DNA of 64,000 bases from an uncultured Eubacteriales bacterium. Lineage in GTDB: Bacteria; Bacillota; Clostridia; TANB77; UBA1234. How positions within the stretch are numbered: position 1 is the stretch's first letter; the number at the start of each line of letters is the position of its first letter. The translations under genes and the position numbers were made by a program. Positions 48,589 through 57,071 of this stretch are shown in pieces. The stretch spans positions 124,001 to 188,000 of the forward strand of contig CASDSU010000013.1 of NCBI GenBank assembly GCA_949283575.1, given 5' to 3'. The notes beneath the pieces are model-generated. The model made no database searches, was not told where the DNA came from, and saw nothing but the letters and a program-made list of their open reading frames with translations.

Positions 48589-50154
48589 TTGGCTTATACA
48601 GGTGGTGCAAGGCAAGAACAAATTAAGTTCCCAGCTATATTAACAAATGAACGTTTAGAAGCAATATATGTAGGATTATTGCTTATAAATCCAAAAGGTA
48701 TTGGTATGTTTTATTTAGAGGTTGAAGAATGTCAATTTTCAGTACCTTGGATGTTAGATATATATAAATTAGTTTTGTTCCGTGAAGGTCAATCATATGC
48801 TTCTGAGGCTGCAAAGAGAGGATTCTCTTTCCCTAAGATTACTGAAAAAACAGAAACATATATGGAGACTTGTAAAAAGTATGCAGTAGAGTCTGGGTAT
48901 ACAATGGAGAATGCGTATTACGAAATTAGAAAACTTTTCTTGCTTAAGATGAGTTATGCAAATGCTCCAACAAAAACAATTCAAAATAAAGTTGTTGATA
49001 TAAAAAGATATACAAGATACAACGAGATGGGTATTGATGAAATCATTAACTCATTAAATCAAATAAGTTTTACAAGTAGCATTCGTGAATCAATTTTAAA
49101 TGAAGATATTACGCAGTTTTTAATTGAGGGGAATAACAACCTTAAAACAGGTTTACCAACACCATTTCCAGCTATGACAAGAACTTTTAAAGGTTTTAGA
49201 AAAGGTGAAACAATGTCTTTTGCGATGCCATCCAATGCTGGTAAGAGTAGGTTTATTACGAATATAATTTCATATCTTGCATATGTATTAAAGAAAAAAG
49301 TTTTGCTTATTTCAAATGAGATGACTGAAGATAAAATGAAACTTTGTTTAATTACAACTATTGTAAATGTTTCATTTATAAAACCACTTCATGGTCAAAT
49401 GGATTTACATAAAAGAGAGGCCGAGCTTCTAGGGCTTAAGTTTAGACCTGATGAAGGTGTAGAAGCTAATCTAGATGACGATGGATTTATTTTGAAAAAT
49501 GAAGATGAGTCAGATGAAGATTTCGTAAAAAGACTTCAACAAATATCATCTGAATTTAATAAAACTTGTGCTGCCACAGACTGGCTTGGCTCACAAAAAG
49601 ATACAGGAATATTTTTTGTACATACATCTGATCATACAAATGATGAACTTAGAAACATCATAATGGATTATTACTACAAAGAAGGAATTGAGTATGTATT
49701 TTACGATACACTAAAAACAGATATCGAACATATTGGTAATGGTGATGAAATAAAGAAGACAGCTACGATTTTATCTACGCTTGCACAAAGTTTTAATATG
49801 TTTATTGGTTCAACATTACAGCTTTTAGATAATTCAACACCACCATTAAACATGAGCATAAACGACATCCAAAGTAGTAGAACTGTTAAAGAAGTTTTGG
49901 ATAATCTATGTCTAATAAAACAAATTAATAATACTACATATCATGAATATGAATATGCTGAAGAGGAAGAGTCTACGAATTATCGTGACTTAGAACCACC
50001 AGAAACTTTGAATACAAGATATTATGCATGTGTAGTTGATAAGAACAGGGCGGGTGCAAAACCTAAGTTATTATTTAAACTAGATTTGGACTACAATACA
50101 TGGGAAGAAAAAGGGTATGTAAGATTAAAACAAGAAAATATGCCGACACAATAA
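48589..50154 (+). CDS. DnaB-like RecA-fold ATPase, TTG start
   Basis: This 521-residue protein has a C-terminal domain resembling the DnaB helicase motor. Walker A is SFAMPSNAGKSRFITN (DnaB also has A-x-P-S-x-GK rather than a leading G), followed by KKVLLISNEMTEDKM as in DnaB and YVFYDTLKTDIE as Walker B. The N-terminal half is unlike DnaB. A TTG at 48589 with AGGGG 10 nt upstream is the best start; no ATG is better placed. It might be a specialised replication or phage-derived helicase. Its place between uvrC and an SLH gene gives no pathway clue. Confidence 0.6.
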   Translation: MAYTGGARQEQIKFPAILTNERLEAIYVGLLLINPKGIGMFYLEVEECQFSVPWMLDIYKLVLFREGQSYASEAAKRGFSFPKITEKTETYMETCKKYAVESGYTMENAYYEIRKLFLLKMSYANAPTKTIQNKVVDIKRYTRYNEMGIDEIINSLNQISFTSSIRESILNEDITQFLIEGNNNLKTGLPTPFPAMTRTFKGFRKGETMSFAMPSNAGKSRFITNIISYLAYVLKKKVLLISNEMTEDKMKLCLITTIVNVSFIKPLHGQMDLHKREAELLGLKFRPDEGVEANLDDDGFILKNEDESDEDFVKRLQQISSEFNKTCAATDWLGSQKDTGIFFVHTSDHTNDELRNIIMDYYYKEGIEYVFYDTLKTDIEHIGNGDEIKKTATILSTLAQSFNMFIGSTLQLLDNSTPPLNMSINDIQSSRTVKEVLDNLCLIKQINNTTYHEYEYAEEEESTNYRDLEPPETLNTRYYACVVDKNRAGAKPKLLFKLDLDYNTWEEKGYVRLKQENMPTQ

Positions 50155-50170
50155 TTTAAGGAGGAAAGAT

Positions 50171-51448
50171 ATGAAAAGAATATTTAGGGTTCTGACTATG
50201 AGTCTTATTATGATTATTGGACTTGGAACAGCGAGCTATGCTCTAGAAACTACTCCAGTTGAATTGATAGAAGTTACAGGTTTAGATTCGCCATATTCTA
50301 AGGGGGACATATTAGATACTAATGTTGATATATCAGAAAATTCACATTCATTTTTTGAAGAATTAGCTTGGTCAAAAACCGAAAGTGGATTACATAAAGT
50401 TACGATAAGAACAAGAGCTTTTTATTATGAATATCATTATGATGAGAATACAAAGGTTACTATAAATGGTAATCCTGCACAAGATATAAAAGTTGATGAA
50501 GATAATAGATATTATATTACCTTTAGTTATGTATTTTCTAATGAAGAGGTTAATTCTAATTTGTCGACTTCATCTAATTTGTTTCATACAATTACAGTAA
50601 TGTACATGAAAAATGGTAGAATATCTCCAAATCCAATAAGAGCGCCACATCGTAAAAATATGACGGTTCAAATTATTCCTGATGAGGGATATGAAGTAGA
50701 AGATGTTGTAGTAGATGGAGAATCTGTTGGTGCAGTTACAGAATATACTTTTAAAAGAGTTACAGAGACACATAAAATAAAAGCATATTTCAAACCAATA
50801 GAAGGCTACGTTCCTTCAGAAGATGCTGAAGAATCTGGAGATGCTGATGTTATAGAACCAATAACTAAAGTTTTTGAATTTGAAGATGTTAATGAAAATG
50901 ATTGGTATTATGATGAAATACAATACGTATGTAATGCTGGCATATTTAATGGGATTTCAGAGACAATGTTTGCACCAGAAGAAACAGCTACAAGAGAACA
51001 ACTTGTTACAGTGTTGTATCGATATGCAAAAAATAAAAGTATTGATGTAAGTGTAGGAGAAGATACAAACATATTATCTTATGATGATGCCTTTGATATT
51101 TCGGAATATGCAGTAGAGGCGTTTCAGTGGGCGTGTGGAGCAGGGATAATAAACGGAACAACTATTTCAACGCTTTCTCCAAAAGATCTTGTAACAAGAG
51201 AACAATTAGTTACAATATTATATAGATATGCAAAAAATGCAGGTGTTGATGTAAGCGTAGGAGAAGATACAAACATATTATCTTATGATGATGCGTTTGA
51301 CATTTCAGAGTATGCAGTAGAAGCATTCCAATGGGCATGTGGAAGCAAAGTAATAACAGGAAAAACAGTTTCAACACTTGCACCACAAGATTTTGTAACA
51401 AGAGCAGAGTATGCTACCATGATTATGAGATTTGACGATTCTAAGTAG
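50171..51448 (+). CDS. SLH-domain surface protein
   Basis: This 425-residue protein has a signal peptide (LIMIIGLGTASYA), an N-terminal strand-rich domain (about 30-220, including the DEGYEVEDVVVDGESVGAVT motif of bacterial Ig/repeat surface proteins) and three C-terminal SLH repeats, each with W-x-x-(D/A)-E-I/F and TREQLVTVLYRYA. Two linkers VSVGEDTNILSYDDAFDIS are nearly identical at DNA level (about 51048-51150 and 51249-51351), a recent internal duplication. AGGAGG precedes the ATG. It is probably bound to a cell-wall polymer like the SLH protein at 38186. Confidence 0.85.
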   Translation: MKRIFRVLTMSLIMIIGLGTASYALETTPVELIEVTGLDSPYSKGDILDTNVDISENSHSFFEELAWSKTESGLHKVTIRTRAFYYEYHYDENTKVTINGNPAQDIKVDEDNRYYITFSYVFSNEEVNSNLSTSSNLFHTITVMYMKNGRISPNPIRAPHRKNMTVQIIPDEGYEVEDVVVDGESVGAVTEYTFKRVTETHKIKAYFKPIEGYVPSEDAEESGDADVIEPITKVFEFEDVNENDWYYDEIQYVCNAGIFNGISETMFAPEETATREQLVTVLYRYAKNKSIDVSVGEDTNILSYDDAFDISEYAVEAFQWACGAGIINGTTISTLSPKDLVTREQLVTILYRYAKNAGVDVSVGEDTNILSYDDAFDISEYAVEAFQWACGSKVITGKTVSTLAPQDFVTRAEYATMIMRFDDSK

Positions 51449-51464
51449 TATATGTTGATAAAAT

Positions 51465-52037
51465 ATGGAAATAATAAGTGTTATGATGACACTTATTATT
51501 TTTTTGTTTATAATTAGTTTCCTAATTGTACTATCTTTGATTTATAAAATAAAAGCAAAAGCTAGGATAAACGTTGATGGTGGAAAAATAGATGTAGCTT
51601 TTGAAATAATGAATAAAAAATACAATAAATCAAAAGAATTAAATATTTGGAATTCTTTTTTAGAAAAATTTTTAAAACAAGAGGGTGCGAAAGATATAGA
51701 GGTATCTGAAAATCAAGTGGATACATTGATTAAAGAGATTCACGATGTTGCATCGCTTGTAGATGTGGAAACTCTAAATGCATCTTTTATACTTGGAACA
51801 CCATTTGTTGTATCAACGATATTATCTAATGTTGTGGCTTCGACGCTAATTCCAATAGTATATCAAAAACTTTTCAATGGTAGTGGAAAATTAATTTATG
51901 AGGTTATTCCGGATTATAATAACTTTAGAATTGAAGGAAATATCGAAATATCTTTTTTTATTACATCTTTCCAAATTTTATTAGTATATATTTGGCTAAA
52001 AAAGAAAAATAATAAGTATAAAAAAGGAGGAAAATAG
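51465..52037 (+). CDS. DUF2953-type membrane protein (YtfI-like)
   Basis: This is a 190-residue protein with a hydrophobic N-terminal helix (LIIFLFIISFLIVLSLIY), a central domain with INVDGGKIDVAFEI and a C-terminal membrane segment (EISFFITSFQILLVYIW). The gene order, immediately before ytfJ/gerW, matches the ytfI-ytfJ sporulation pair of Bacillota, which supports the family call. Its stop abuts the ytfJ ATG. A weak ribosome binding site precedes it, and it may be coupled to the SLH gene upstream. Confidence 0.65.
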   Translation: MEIISVMMTLIIFLFIISFLIVLSLIYKIKAKARINVDGGKIDVAFEIMNKKYNKSKELNIWNSFLEKFLKQEGAKDIEVSENQVDTLIKEIHDVASLVDVETLNASFILGTPFVVSTILSNVVASTLIPIVYQKLFNGSGKLIYEVIPDYNNFRIEGNIEISFFITSFQILLVYIWLKKKNNKYKKGGK

Positions 52038-52518
52038 ATGAATAATCATCCAATTGAAGGGCTGATGAATACAGCTATGAACAATTTGCGAGATATGATT
52101 GATGTTAACACAATCGTAGGAGAATCAATTGAAACGATTGACGGAACTGTGATAATTCCAATATCAAAAGTAAGTTTTGGATTTGTAGCAGGTGGAAGCG
52201 AATTTGCAGGAGAAACAGTAGATAATTATCAAAAAGATGGAATGGATGAAAATATAACATATCGTTTACCATTCGGCGGAGGAAGTGGAGCACGGAGTAA
52301 ACATAACTCCAGTTGGGTTTATAATAGTAGGTGGTAATGAAGGAATGAATTGTCCTAAGTTTATACCGGTTGATCATTGCAATGCGCTTGATAAATTATT
52401 AGACTATGTTCCAAACATTTTAGAAAAAATAACTCCATGTAATTCAAAGAAAGATTCAAAAGAATGTAATTGTAATAATGGAGAATGTCACTTTGGGGAC
52501 GGAGATTTGGAAACTTAA
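52038..52518 (+). CDS. ytfJ: Spore protein YtfJ/GerW, +1 shift at CGG
   Basis: The N-terminal frame gives NNHPIEGLMNTAMNNLRDMI, the core GTVIIPISKVSFGFVAGGSEF and PFGGGSGA, then CGG at 52293-52295. YtfJ/GerW proteins have GGGSGAGV followed by TPVGF. Skipping the C (reading GGA) restores exactly that: GAGVNITPVGFIIVG, and the frame runs to TAA at 52518. The whole length, 481 nt, is 3n+1. In frame zero the protein ends at 52337. GerW is a forespore protein needed for germination in Bacillus. It is preceded by AAAAGGAGG and coupled to the DUF2953 gene. Confidence 0.85.
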
Positions 52519-52525
52519 ATTCGGT

Positions 52526-52625
52526 AGACTCGGGGACGTCCATTAAAAGTCTAAGGATTATGTCATTTATCAGATGTTACCCAATAGCTAAATTCCTTAG
52601 ACTTTTAATGGACGTCCCCGAGTCT
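52526..52625. repeat. GGACGTCC-type inverted repeat, perfect 32-bp arms
   Basis: Arms 52526-52557 and 52594-52625 are perfect reverse complements (AGACTCGGGGACGTCCATTA plus AAAGTCTAAGGA) with a 36-nt loop. A diverged copy is at 45262-45367. It separates the convergent ytfJ and stalk-protein genes. Confidence 0.9.
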
Positions 52626-52635
52626 AAAAAAGAAA

Positions 52636-52665
52636 AAAACCTGGCATTTTTAATGTCAGGTTTTA
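52636..52665 (-). terminator. Terminator of the stalk-protein gene
   Basis: On the minus strand AAAACCTGACAT pairs with ATGCCAGGTTTT, followed by a T run (plus positions 52664 down to 52632). Confidence 0.75.
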
Positions 52666-52669
52666 TGTA

Positions 52670-53032
52670 TTATTTTTTCTTTAATACGCTTACGATAGCA
52701 ACGATAGCTACTACTATAACAATTGCTATAACAGCTGCTAAAACAGTACCGTTACCGCTTTCTGTCTCTTCAGCGTCTGTTTCGTCTACAGAAACTTCGC
52801 CAGAAACGTTTTCAGCAGGTGTAGTTGTTGGTTCTTCTGTTTCACCAGAAACTTCACCAGAAACAGTTTCTGTATCAACTACTTCTTCGCCAGAACCTTC
52901 TGTAACTACTTCAAGAACTTCACCAGAAACAACAGTTTCTGTAGTAGTTGTATCTTCAGCTTCAGTAGCAAATACGCAAGAGATAGAGAACATCATAACT
53001 AAAGAAAGTAACAATGCGATTTTCTTTGCCAT
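52670..53032 (-). CDS. Small secreted Thr/Glu/Ser-rich stalk protein
   Basis: This 120-residue protein has a signal peptide (LLLSLVMMFSISCVFA), a low-complexity acidic stalk (residues about 25-92) with repeated VSGEV and TTT motifs, and a C-terminal membrane helix (VLAAVIAIVIVVAIVAIVSV) ending in KKK. The order signal, stalk, helix, positive tail suggests a surface-anchored protein whose extracellular part may be glycosylated. AGGAGGG precedes the ATG. An antisense ORF over the same bases is a shadow. No family recognised. Confidence 0.7.
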   Translation of the reverse strand: MAKKIALLLSLVMMFSISCVFATEAEDTTTTETVVSGEVLEVVTEGSGEEVVDTETVSGEVSGETEEPTTTPAENVSGEVSVDETDAEETESGNGTVLAAVIAIVIVVAIVAIVSVLKKK

Positions 53033-53205
53033 ATTGAATCAGCCCTCCTATTAAAATTTGACAATTGTGTTTGAATAACTGTCGTCGTTATTATATAATA
53101 ATAAACAACCAAATGTCTACATTAAAAAGGAAAAAAAGTGATTTTGTTTGTAATAATTTGGAATAAAAGATAACATAATTAATGAAAATGATGAAAGGAA
53201 TAGAA

Positions 53206-53844
53206 ATGAGACTAAAAAAAGTAAAAAATGCAAAAGAAATTGTAGAGAATTCTAAATATTTTGTCGATAATCCAGAAGAAAAAAGTGGGAAGTGGATTGA
53301 AATTTTTGGAAATGACAATCCAATACATATAGAAATCGGAATGGGAAAAGGCAAGTTTATAATAAATATGGCGAAGAAATATCCCAATATTAACTTTATA
53401 GGAATTGAAAAGTATGATAGTGTTTTGGTAAAAGCTGTTAAACAATTAGATGAACTTGACGGTAATATTCCAAATCTAAAACTTTTATTATACGATGCAG
53501 ATAATATTTCAGAAGTTTTCTGTAATGAAATTGAACGAATTTATTTGAATTTTTCAGATCCATGGCCTAAAAGTAAACATGAGAAAAGAAGACTTACAAG
53601 TCAAAACTTCTTGAAAAAGTATGATAACTTATTTGTAAATAGAAAAGATATTATTCAAAAAACAGATAATAGAAACTTCTTCGATTTTTCACTTCAAAGT
53701 ATTGAAGAATATGGATATACGATTGATGAAATTACTTATGATTTATACTCGTTAAATGATGAAAATAATGTTCCAACAGAATATGAAGAAAAGTTTAATA
53801 GTAGAGGAATAAAAATTAACAGATTAAAAGCTCATAAAGATTAA
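53206..53844 (+). CDS. trmB: tRNA (guanine-N7-)-methyltransferase
   Basis: This 212-residue SAM-dependent enzyme methylates G46 of tRNA. It shows MRLKKVKNAKEIVENS at the start, HIEIGMGKGKFIINMA (SAM binding), FIGIEKYDSVLVKA, the NFSDPWPKSKHEKRRL motif diagnostic of TrmB and the C-terminal TEYEEKF. AAAGGA lies 6 nt before ATG 53206; the more upstream ATGs have no site. Its neighbour is an extracytoplasmic protein gene, probably not functionally related. Confidence 0.93.
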   Translation: MRLKKVKNAKEIVENSKYFVDNPEEKSGKWIEIFGNDNPIHIEIGMGKGKFIINMAKKYPNINFIGIEKYDSVLVKAVKQLDELDGNIPNLKLLLYDADNISEVFCNEIERIYLNFSDPWPKSKHEKRRLTSQNFLKKYDNLFVNRKDIIQKTDNRNFFDFSLQSIEEYGYTIDEITYDLYSLNDENNVPTEYEEKFNSRGIKINRLKAHKD

Positions 53845-53875
53845 GGTTATTTAACAAAAGAAAGGGATGATTTTT

Positions 53876-55138
53876 TTGGAGAACTTAGATCAAAAGAAAC
53901 TTAAAATTATAGCAGGAGTAATAGCAACTTTATTAGTATTAGTTGTTATATTTATAGGAATTACAGCAGAAAAACCGCATGAAGAAGGAGAAGAAATAAT
54001 TTCTGAAATATATAACAACAATGAGAAAATCGTGCATCATAGTGGAGACATTTATTGTTATACAAGTGTTTTTAGAAATAATAGATGGGCGAATGTATTA
54101 TTAAAACTTCCAGTAGATTTTGCATCAAACTCTTCTAGAATGATTATTCAAGAATTTTCAAGTGTTGGAGAGAATATTAAATTAAATTTTGAAAATAATA
54201 GAGTCTTTTTTAAGTCTGGATCTAATACATATATGTACAATATAATACAAAATAGAATTGATACATTTTGTGAAGGTGAACTTCAATTCTTATATGAACC
54301 TAATTCTTTTGTGACACTTTATAATGGTAATCTTTATAAAGGTAATTATTATCCTGTGACATATTTAACTAAAACGATTAAAAAGCTTGCAGAAGGTAAT
54401 TTTAAGAAATTAGATGAAGATGAAAATAGAGTATATTATTCAACATCAACGGGAACAAGTAATACTATTGTTGTTGCGTTAGACAAAACAACTCTAAATA
54501 TTATTCTTATAGATAATTTTGAAACAAAGAAACAATCTATAGAGGATCTTCTAGTTACTGATAATTATGTATATGAATTAATAAGTGATGATTCTGGTAA
54601 ATTTATACGAAAGGTTTCAAAAAAGGTAAAAGAAGAGAATTCTAATATTGAGTTTGAAATATTGCCAATTGAGAAGGCCGAATATATTGAATTTATAGAA
54701 GCTGAATATTCGAGACCGTTAAGTTCATCAAGTACGACAATGGCAAGAGATGATTTGTATTTTTATATTGGAGATCTTGAAGATAATCCAGATACGTATA
54801 TGACAGATTATATAATAGTAAATAAAGAAGTGTTTAAATACGATGAATCAAAAAATGAAGTTGATTTGTATACGGGTGTGTTTAATGAATTATGGCTGGA
54901 TAATTATATATTAAAGAGTATAGATTCAAATGTCGATTTGTATTATAAAGATAAATATATAACTACCATACAAACTAATGTAACAGGAAAAGTTGATTTA
55001 AAGATGAATAGCGTTAATATAATTGGAGATTACCTATATTATGAATTTATTATTTCTAATGAAACTGACAGTGATATAGTTTTTGCAAGAACTTTGAGAC
55101 AAGGTGGAGATTCACAAAGAATTAATCTTCCGGAATAA
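53876..55138 (+). CDS. Membrane-anchored extracytoplasmic protein, propeller-like
   Basis: This protein of about 420 residues has one N-terminal membrane helix (IAGVIATLLVLVVIFIGI) and a strand-rich outer part in which repeated units such as NRVFFKSGSNTYMYNI, NRVYYSTSTGTSNTIVVAL and DYLYYEFIISNET recur, like the blades of DUF5050-type propellers. AAAGGG is 9 nt before TTG 53876 but abuts ATG 53867, so TTG is the more likely start. It converges on the PQQ-repeat gene. Function is unknown. Confidence 0.6.
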   Translation: MENLDQKKLKIIAGVIATLLVLVVIFIGITAEKPHEEGEEIISEIYNNNEKIVHHSGDIYCYTSVFRNNRWANVLLKLPVDFASNSSRMIIQEFSSVGENIKLNFENNRVFFKSGSNTYMYNIIQNRIDTFCEGELQFLYEPNSFVTLYNGNLYKGNYYPVTYLTKTIKKLAEGNFKKLDEDENRVYYSTSTGTSNTIVVALDKTTLNIILIDNFETKKQSIEDLLVTDNYVYELISDDSGKFIRKVSKKVKEENSNIEFEILPIEKAEYIEFIEAEYSRPLSSSSTTMARDDLYFYIGDLEDNPDTYMTDYIIVNKEVFKYDESKNEVDLYTGVFNELWLDNYILKSIDSNVDLYYKDKYITTIQTNVTGKVDLKMNSVNIIGDYLYYEFIISNETDSDIVFARTLRQGGDSQRINLPE

Positions 55139-55147
55139 AAGAAAAAA

Positions 55148-55184
55148 ACAAGAGGGACGATTTTTAAAGCATCGTCCCTCTTGT
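55148..55184. terminator. GGGACG-type bidirectional hairpin
   Basis: ACAAGAGGGACGAT (55148-55161) and ATCGTCCCTCTTGT (55171-55184) form a 14-bp perfect stem between convergent genes, A-rich on the left and T-rich on the right. Confidence 0.8.
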
Positions 55185-55194
55185 CCATTTTGTA

Positions 55195-56958
55195 TTATTT
55201 TATCTCAATGCAGTAAATTTTTTTTCCGCGAGTTCCAATAATAATTTTATTGTCATATATTGCAGGAGAACCTTCCATGTTTCCACCGCCGGTGTTTAAT
55301 GTGTATAAAGTTTCACCAGTAAGAGCATCTATTAGAAGTATGTGACCAATAGAATTTCCAAATATAATATATGATTTACCTGAGTTTGAATAGATTGCAA
55401 CAGGTGAACTCCATGAATATTTATCTAAATTTTTCTCCCAAATAACATTTCCTGATGATTTATCTAAAGCAACCATTTTACCGTTATAATAAGAGGTTAC
55501 TTTTGAAAAATTAAATATAACCATATTCGAAATGTCTTTTTTTCCAATGATAGGTGAAGATAAGACGCCACCATTTACATTTGAATCATACAAGCATTCA
55601 CAAGAATATTCCCATAAAACTTCACCGGTAAGACCATTTATTTTTCTAACAACAGCAGGTGATGCCGTGTGTCTTCTATCAACTTCGCATGCAGCATAAA
55701 GCATAATAGTATTGTTTTCTTCTTCAAGACCTAGTGTTGCGTCACAATCATCTTCCATTTGAAAATTCCAAACAGGGGTTAATGTATTTAAATCTAAGCA
55801 TTGTATAATTCCATTGTTATTTGCGAAATATCCATAATTTTTATAAGCTGCTAATGAATTTTCAATTCCACCAGCCTTACCATTAGTTGTTGAACGATAT
55901 CTTGTTATATCAGGTGATATTGAAATAGTTCCGTTTACTTTATCATAATTAGTATTTAGTTTTACAATATAGATTAATCCGTTCTCACCAGGTAACATTA
56001 AAGTGTCATTTTTTGAATCAATTAAAGGATTGCCATCAAAAGCACCCCAACCAAGATATGCATACTTATCACGACCATTTATAAAAAGCAGTTCTTCGCC
56101 AGTAATCAAACTGAAAATATAATATCCCATTTGAACAGATTCACCGCTTACTTCGTTTATACCTTGACCTACATAAAGTAGAGGATAGCCTCTTGGATCT
56201 ATAGTAACGCTACCTTTGATAGAACTAGGAACAGAAATTGTATTACGTGTAGGAGAGCCAGTTTCTAAATCATAGAAATGAACTTTGCTGTCTAATGCTC
56301 CGTATATAACTTCGACAAAATTTTCTTTTTCCTTAAATTCATCATATAGATTCATTTGTTTTTGTGTTTCAGAATCCCATTTAATGATAGCGGGTTGACC
56401 GTTCCAACCTACACCAGTCCAATTATCAGTTTGACCAATTGTATTAGTCCAAACTTTAGTTAAAGTTTTTTCTGTAACATCTAGTGAACCAAAAAAAGCG
56501 CTGTCACGATAGTTATTTCCTCTAAATGTTGTAACCCCATCGACTTGATTGTAAGTATCCGAACTATCTAAATATAAATCGTTTAAATAGGAGGTACCAT
56601 TACTTGTTTGTATTTGATAAGTGTGAGGAAGTTCAGGCACAACAATTGAAGGTTGTTCTTTAACACTTTCATCACCGGAGTTAGGATCCGAACTATCGCC
56701 CGATTTAACGCTAAAATCATCACTTGATTTGTTCTCGAAAGTGTATTCGGAATCATCGGAAGAATTATCGCCAGAACTGTCACCAGAATTATCACCAGAT
56801 GAAAAAACAAAAAGTACATCGTCTGACGGAAGTCCAACGTCAGGGGTGTTTTCTTCATGTATGTTATGAATATTTTTAACATTAATTTCGTGAATAAAAA
56901 CTAATGTTAAAAAAGCAATAATTAAACTAATTAATATTTTGAAATTTTTATTTTTCAT
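55195..56958 (-). CDS. Membrane-anchored PQQ-like beta-propeller protein
   Basis: This 587-residue protein has an N-terminal membrane helix (ILISLIIAFLTLVFIHEI), a low-complexity SSGDNSGDSSGDNSSDD stalk (about 50-100), and an outer domain with PQQ-type blades such as LIYIVKLNTNYDKVNGTI, IIQCLDLNTLTPVWNFQ, INGLTGEVLWEYSC and VALDKSSGNVIWEK. Blades with A-D-x-x-T/S-G-x-x-x-W repeats usually serve as scaffolds (BamB-like) or enzymes; no catalytic residues are recognised. Its stop faces the propeller-like gene at 53876. The role is probably in the cell envelope. Confidence 0.75.
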   Translation of the reverse strand: MKNKNFKILISLIIAFLTLVFIHEINVKNIHNIHEENTPDVGLPSDDVLFVFSSGDNSGDSSGDNSSDDSEYTFENKSSDDFSVKSGDSSDPNSGDESVKEQPSIVVPELPHTYQIQTSNGTSYLNDLYLDSSDTYNQVDGVTTFRGNNYRDSAFFGSLDVTEKTLTKVWTNTIGQTDNWTGVGWNGQPAIIKWDSETQKQMNLYDEFKEKENFVEVIYGALDSKVHFYDLETGSPTRNTISVPSSIKGSVTIDPRGYPLLYVGQGINEVSGESVQMGYYIFSLITGEELLFINGRDKYAYLGWGAFDGNPLIDSKNDTLMLPGENGLIYIVKLNTNYDKVNGTISISPDITRYRSTTNGKAGGIENSLAAYKNYGYFANNNGIIQCLDLNTLTPVWNFQMEDDCDATLGLEEENNTIMLYAACEVDRRHTASPAVVRKINGLTGEVLWEYSCECLYDSNVNGGVLSSPIIGKKDISNMVIFNFSKVTSYYNGKMVALDKSSGNVIWEKNLDKYSWSSPVAIYSNSGKSYIIFGNSIGHILLIDALTGETLYTLNTGGGNMEGSPAIYDNKIIIGTRGKKIYCIEIK

Positions 56959-57028
56959 AATTAAACCTCTTTAGTAATTTTATATATAACTATTATTTAA
57001 TAATACATAATTTGATATAAAAAGACAA

Positions 57029-57062
57029 GAAAAACCTCTCACCAAAAAAGGTGAGAGGCTGC
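57029..57062 (-). terminator. Terminator of the ABC transporter gene
   Basis: On the minus strand CCTCTCACC pairs with GGTGAGAGG and is followed by TTTTT (plus 57035-57043 and 57050-57058). Confidence 0.85.
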
Positions 57063-57071
57063 TCATAAAGG

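Noticed and set aside
52485-53054. Long plus-strand ORF rich in Thr/Ser/Val over 52670-53032
   Set aside because: It is antisense to the stalk protein, which has a signal peptide, membrane anchor, AGGAGGG site and terminator; the plus ORF is a shadow of the repetitive codons.
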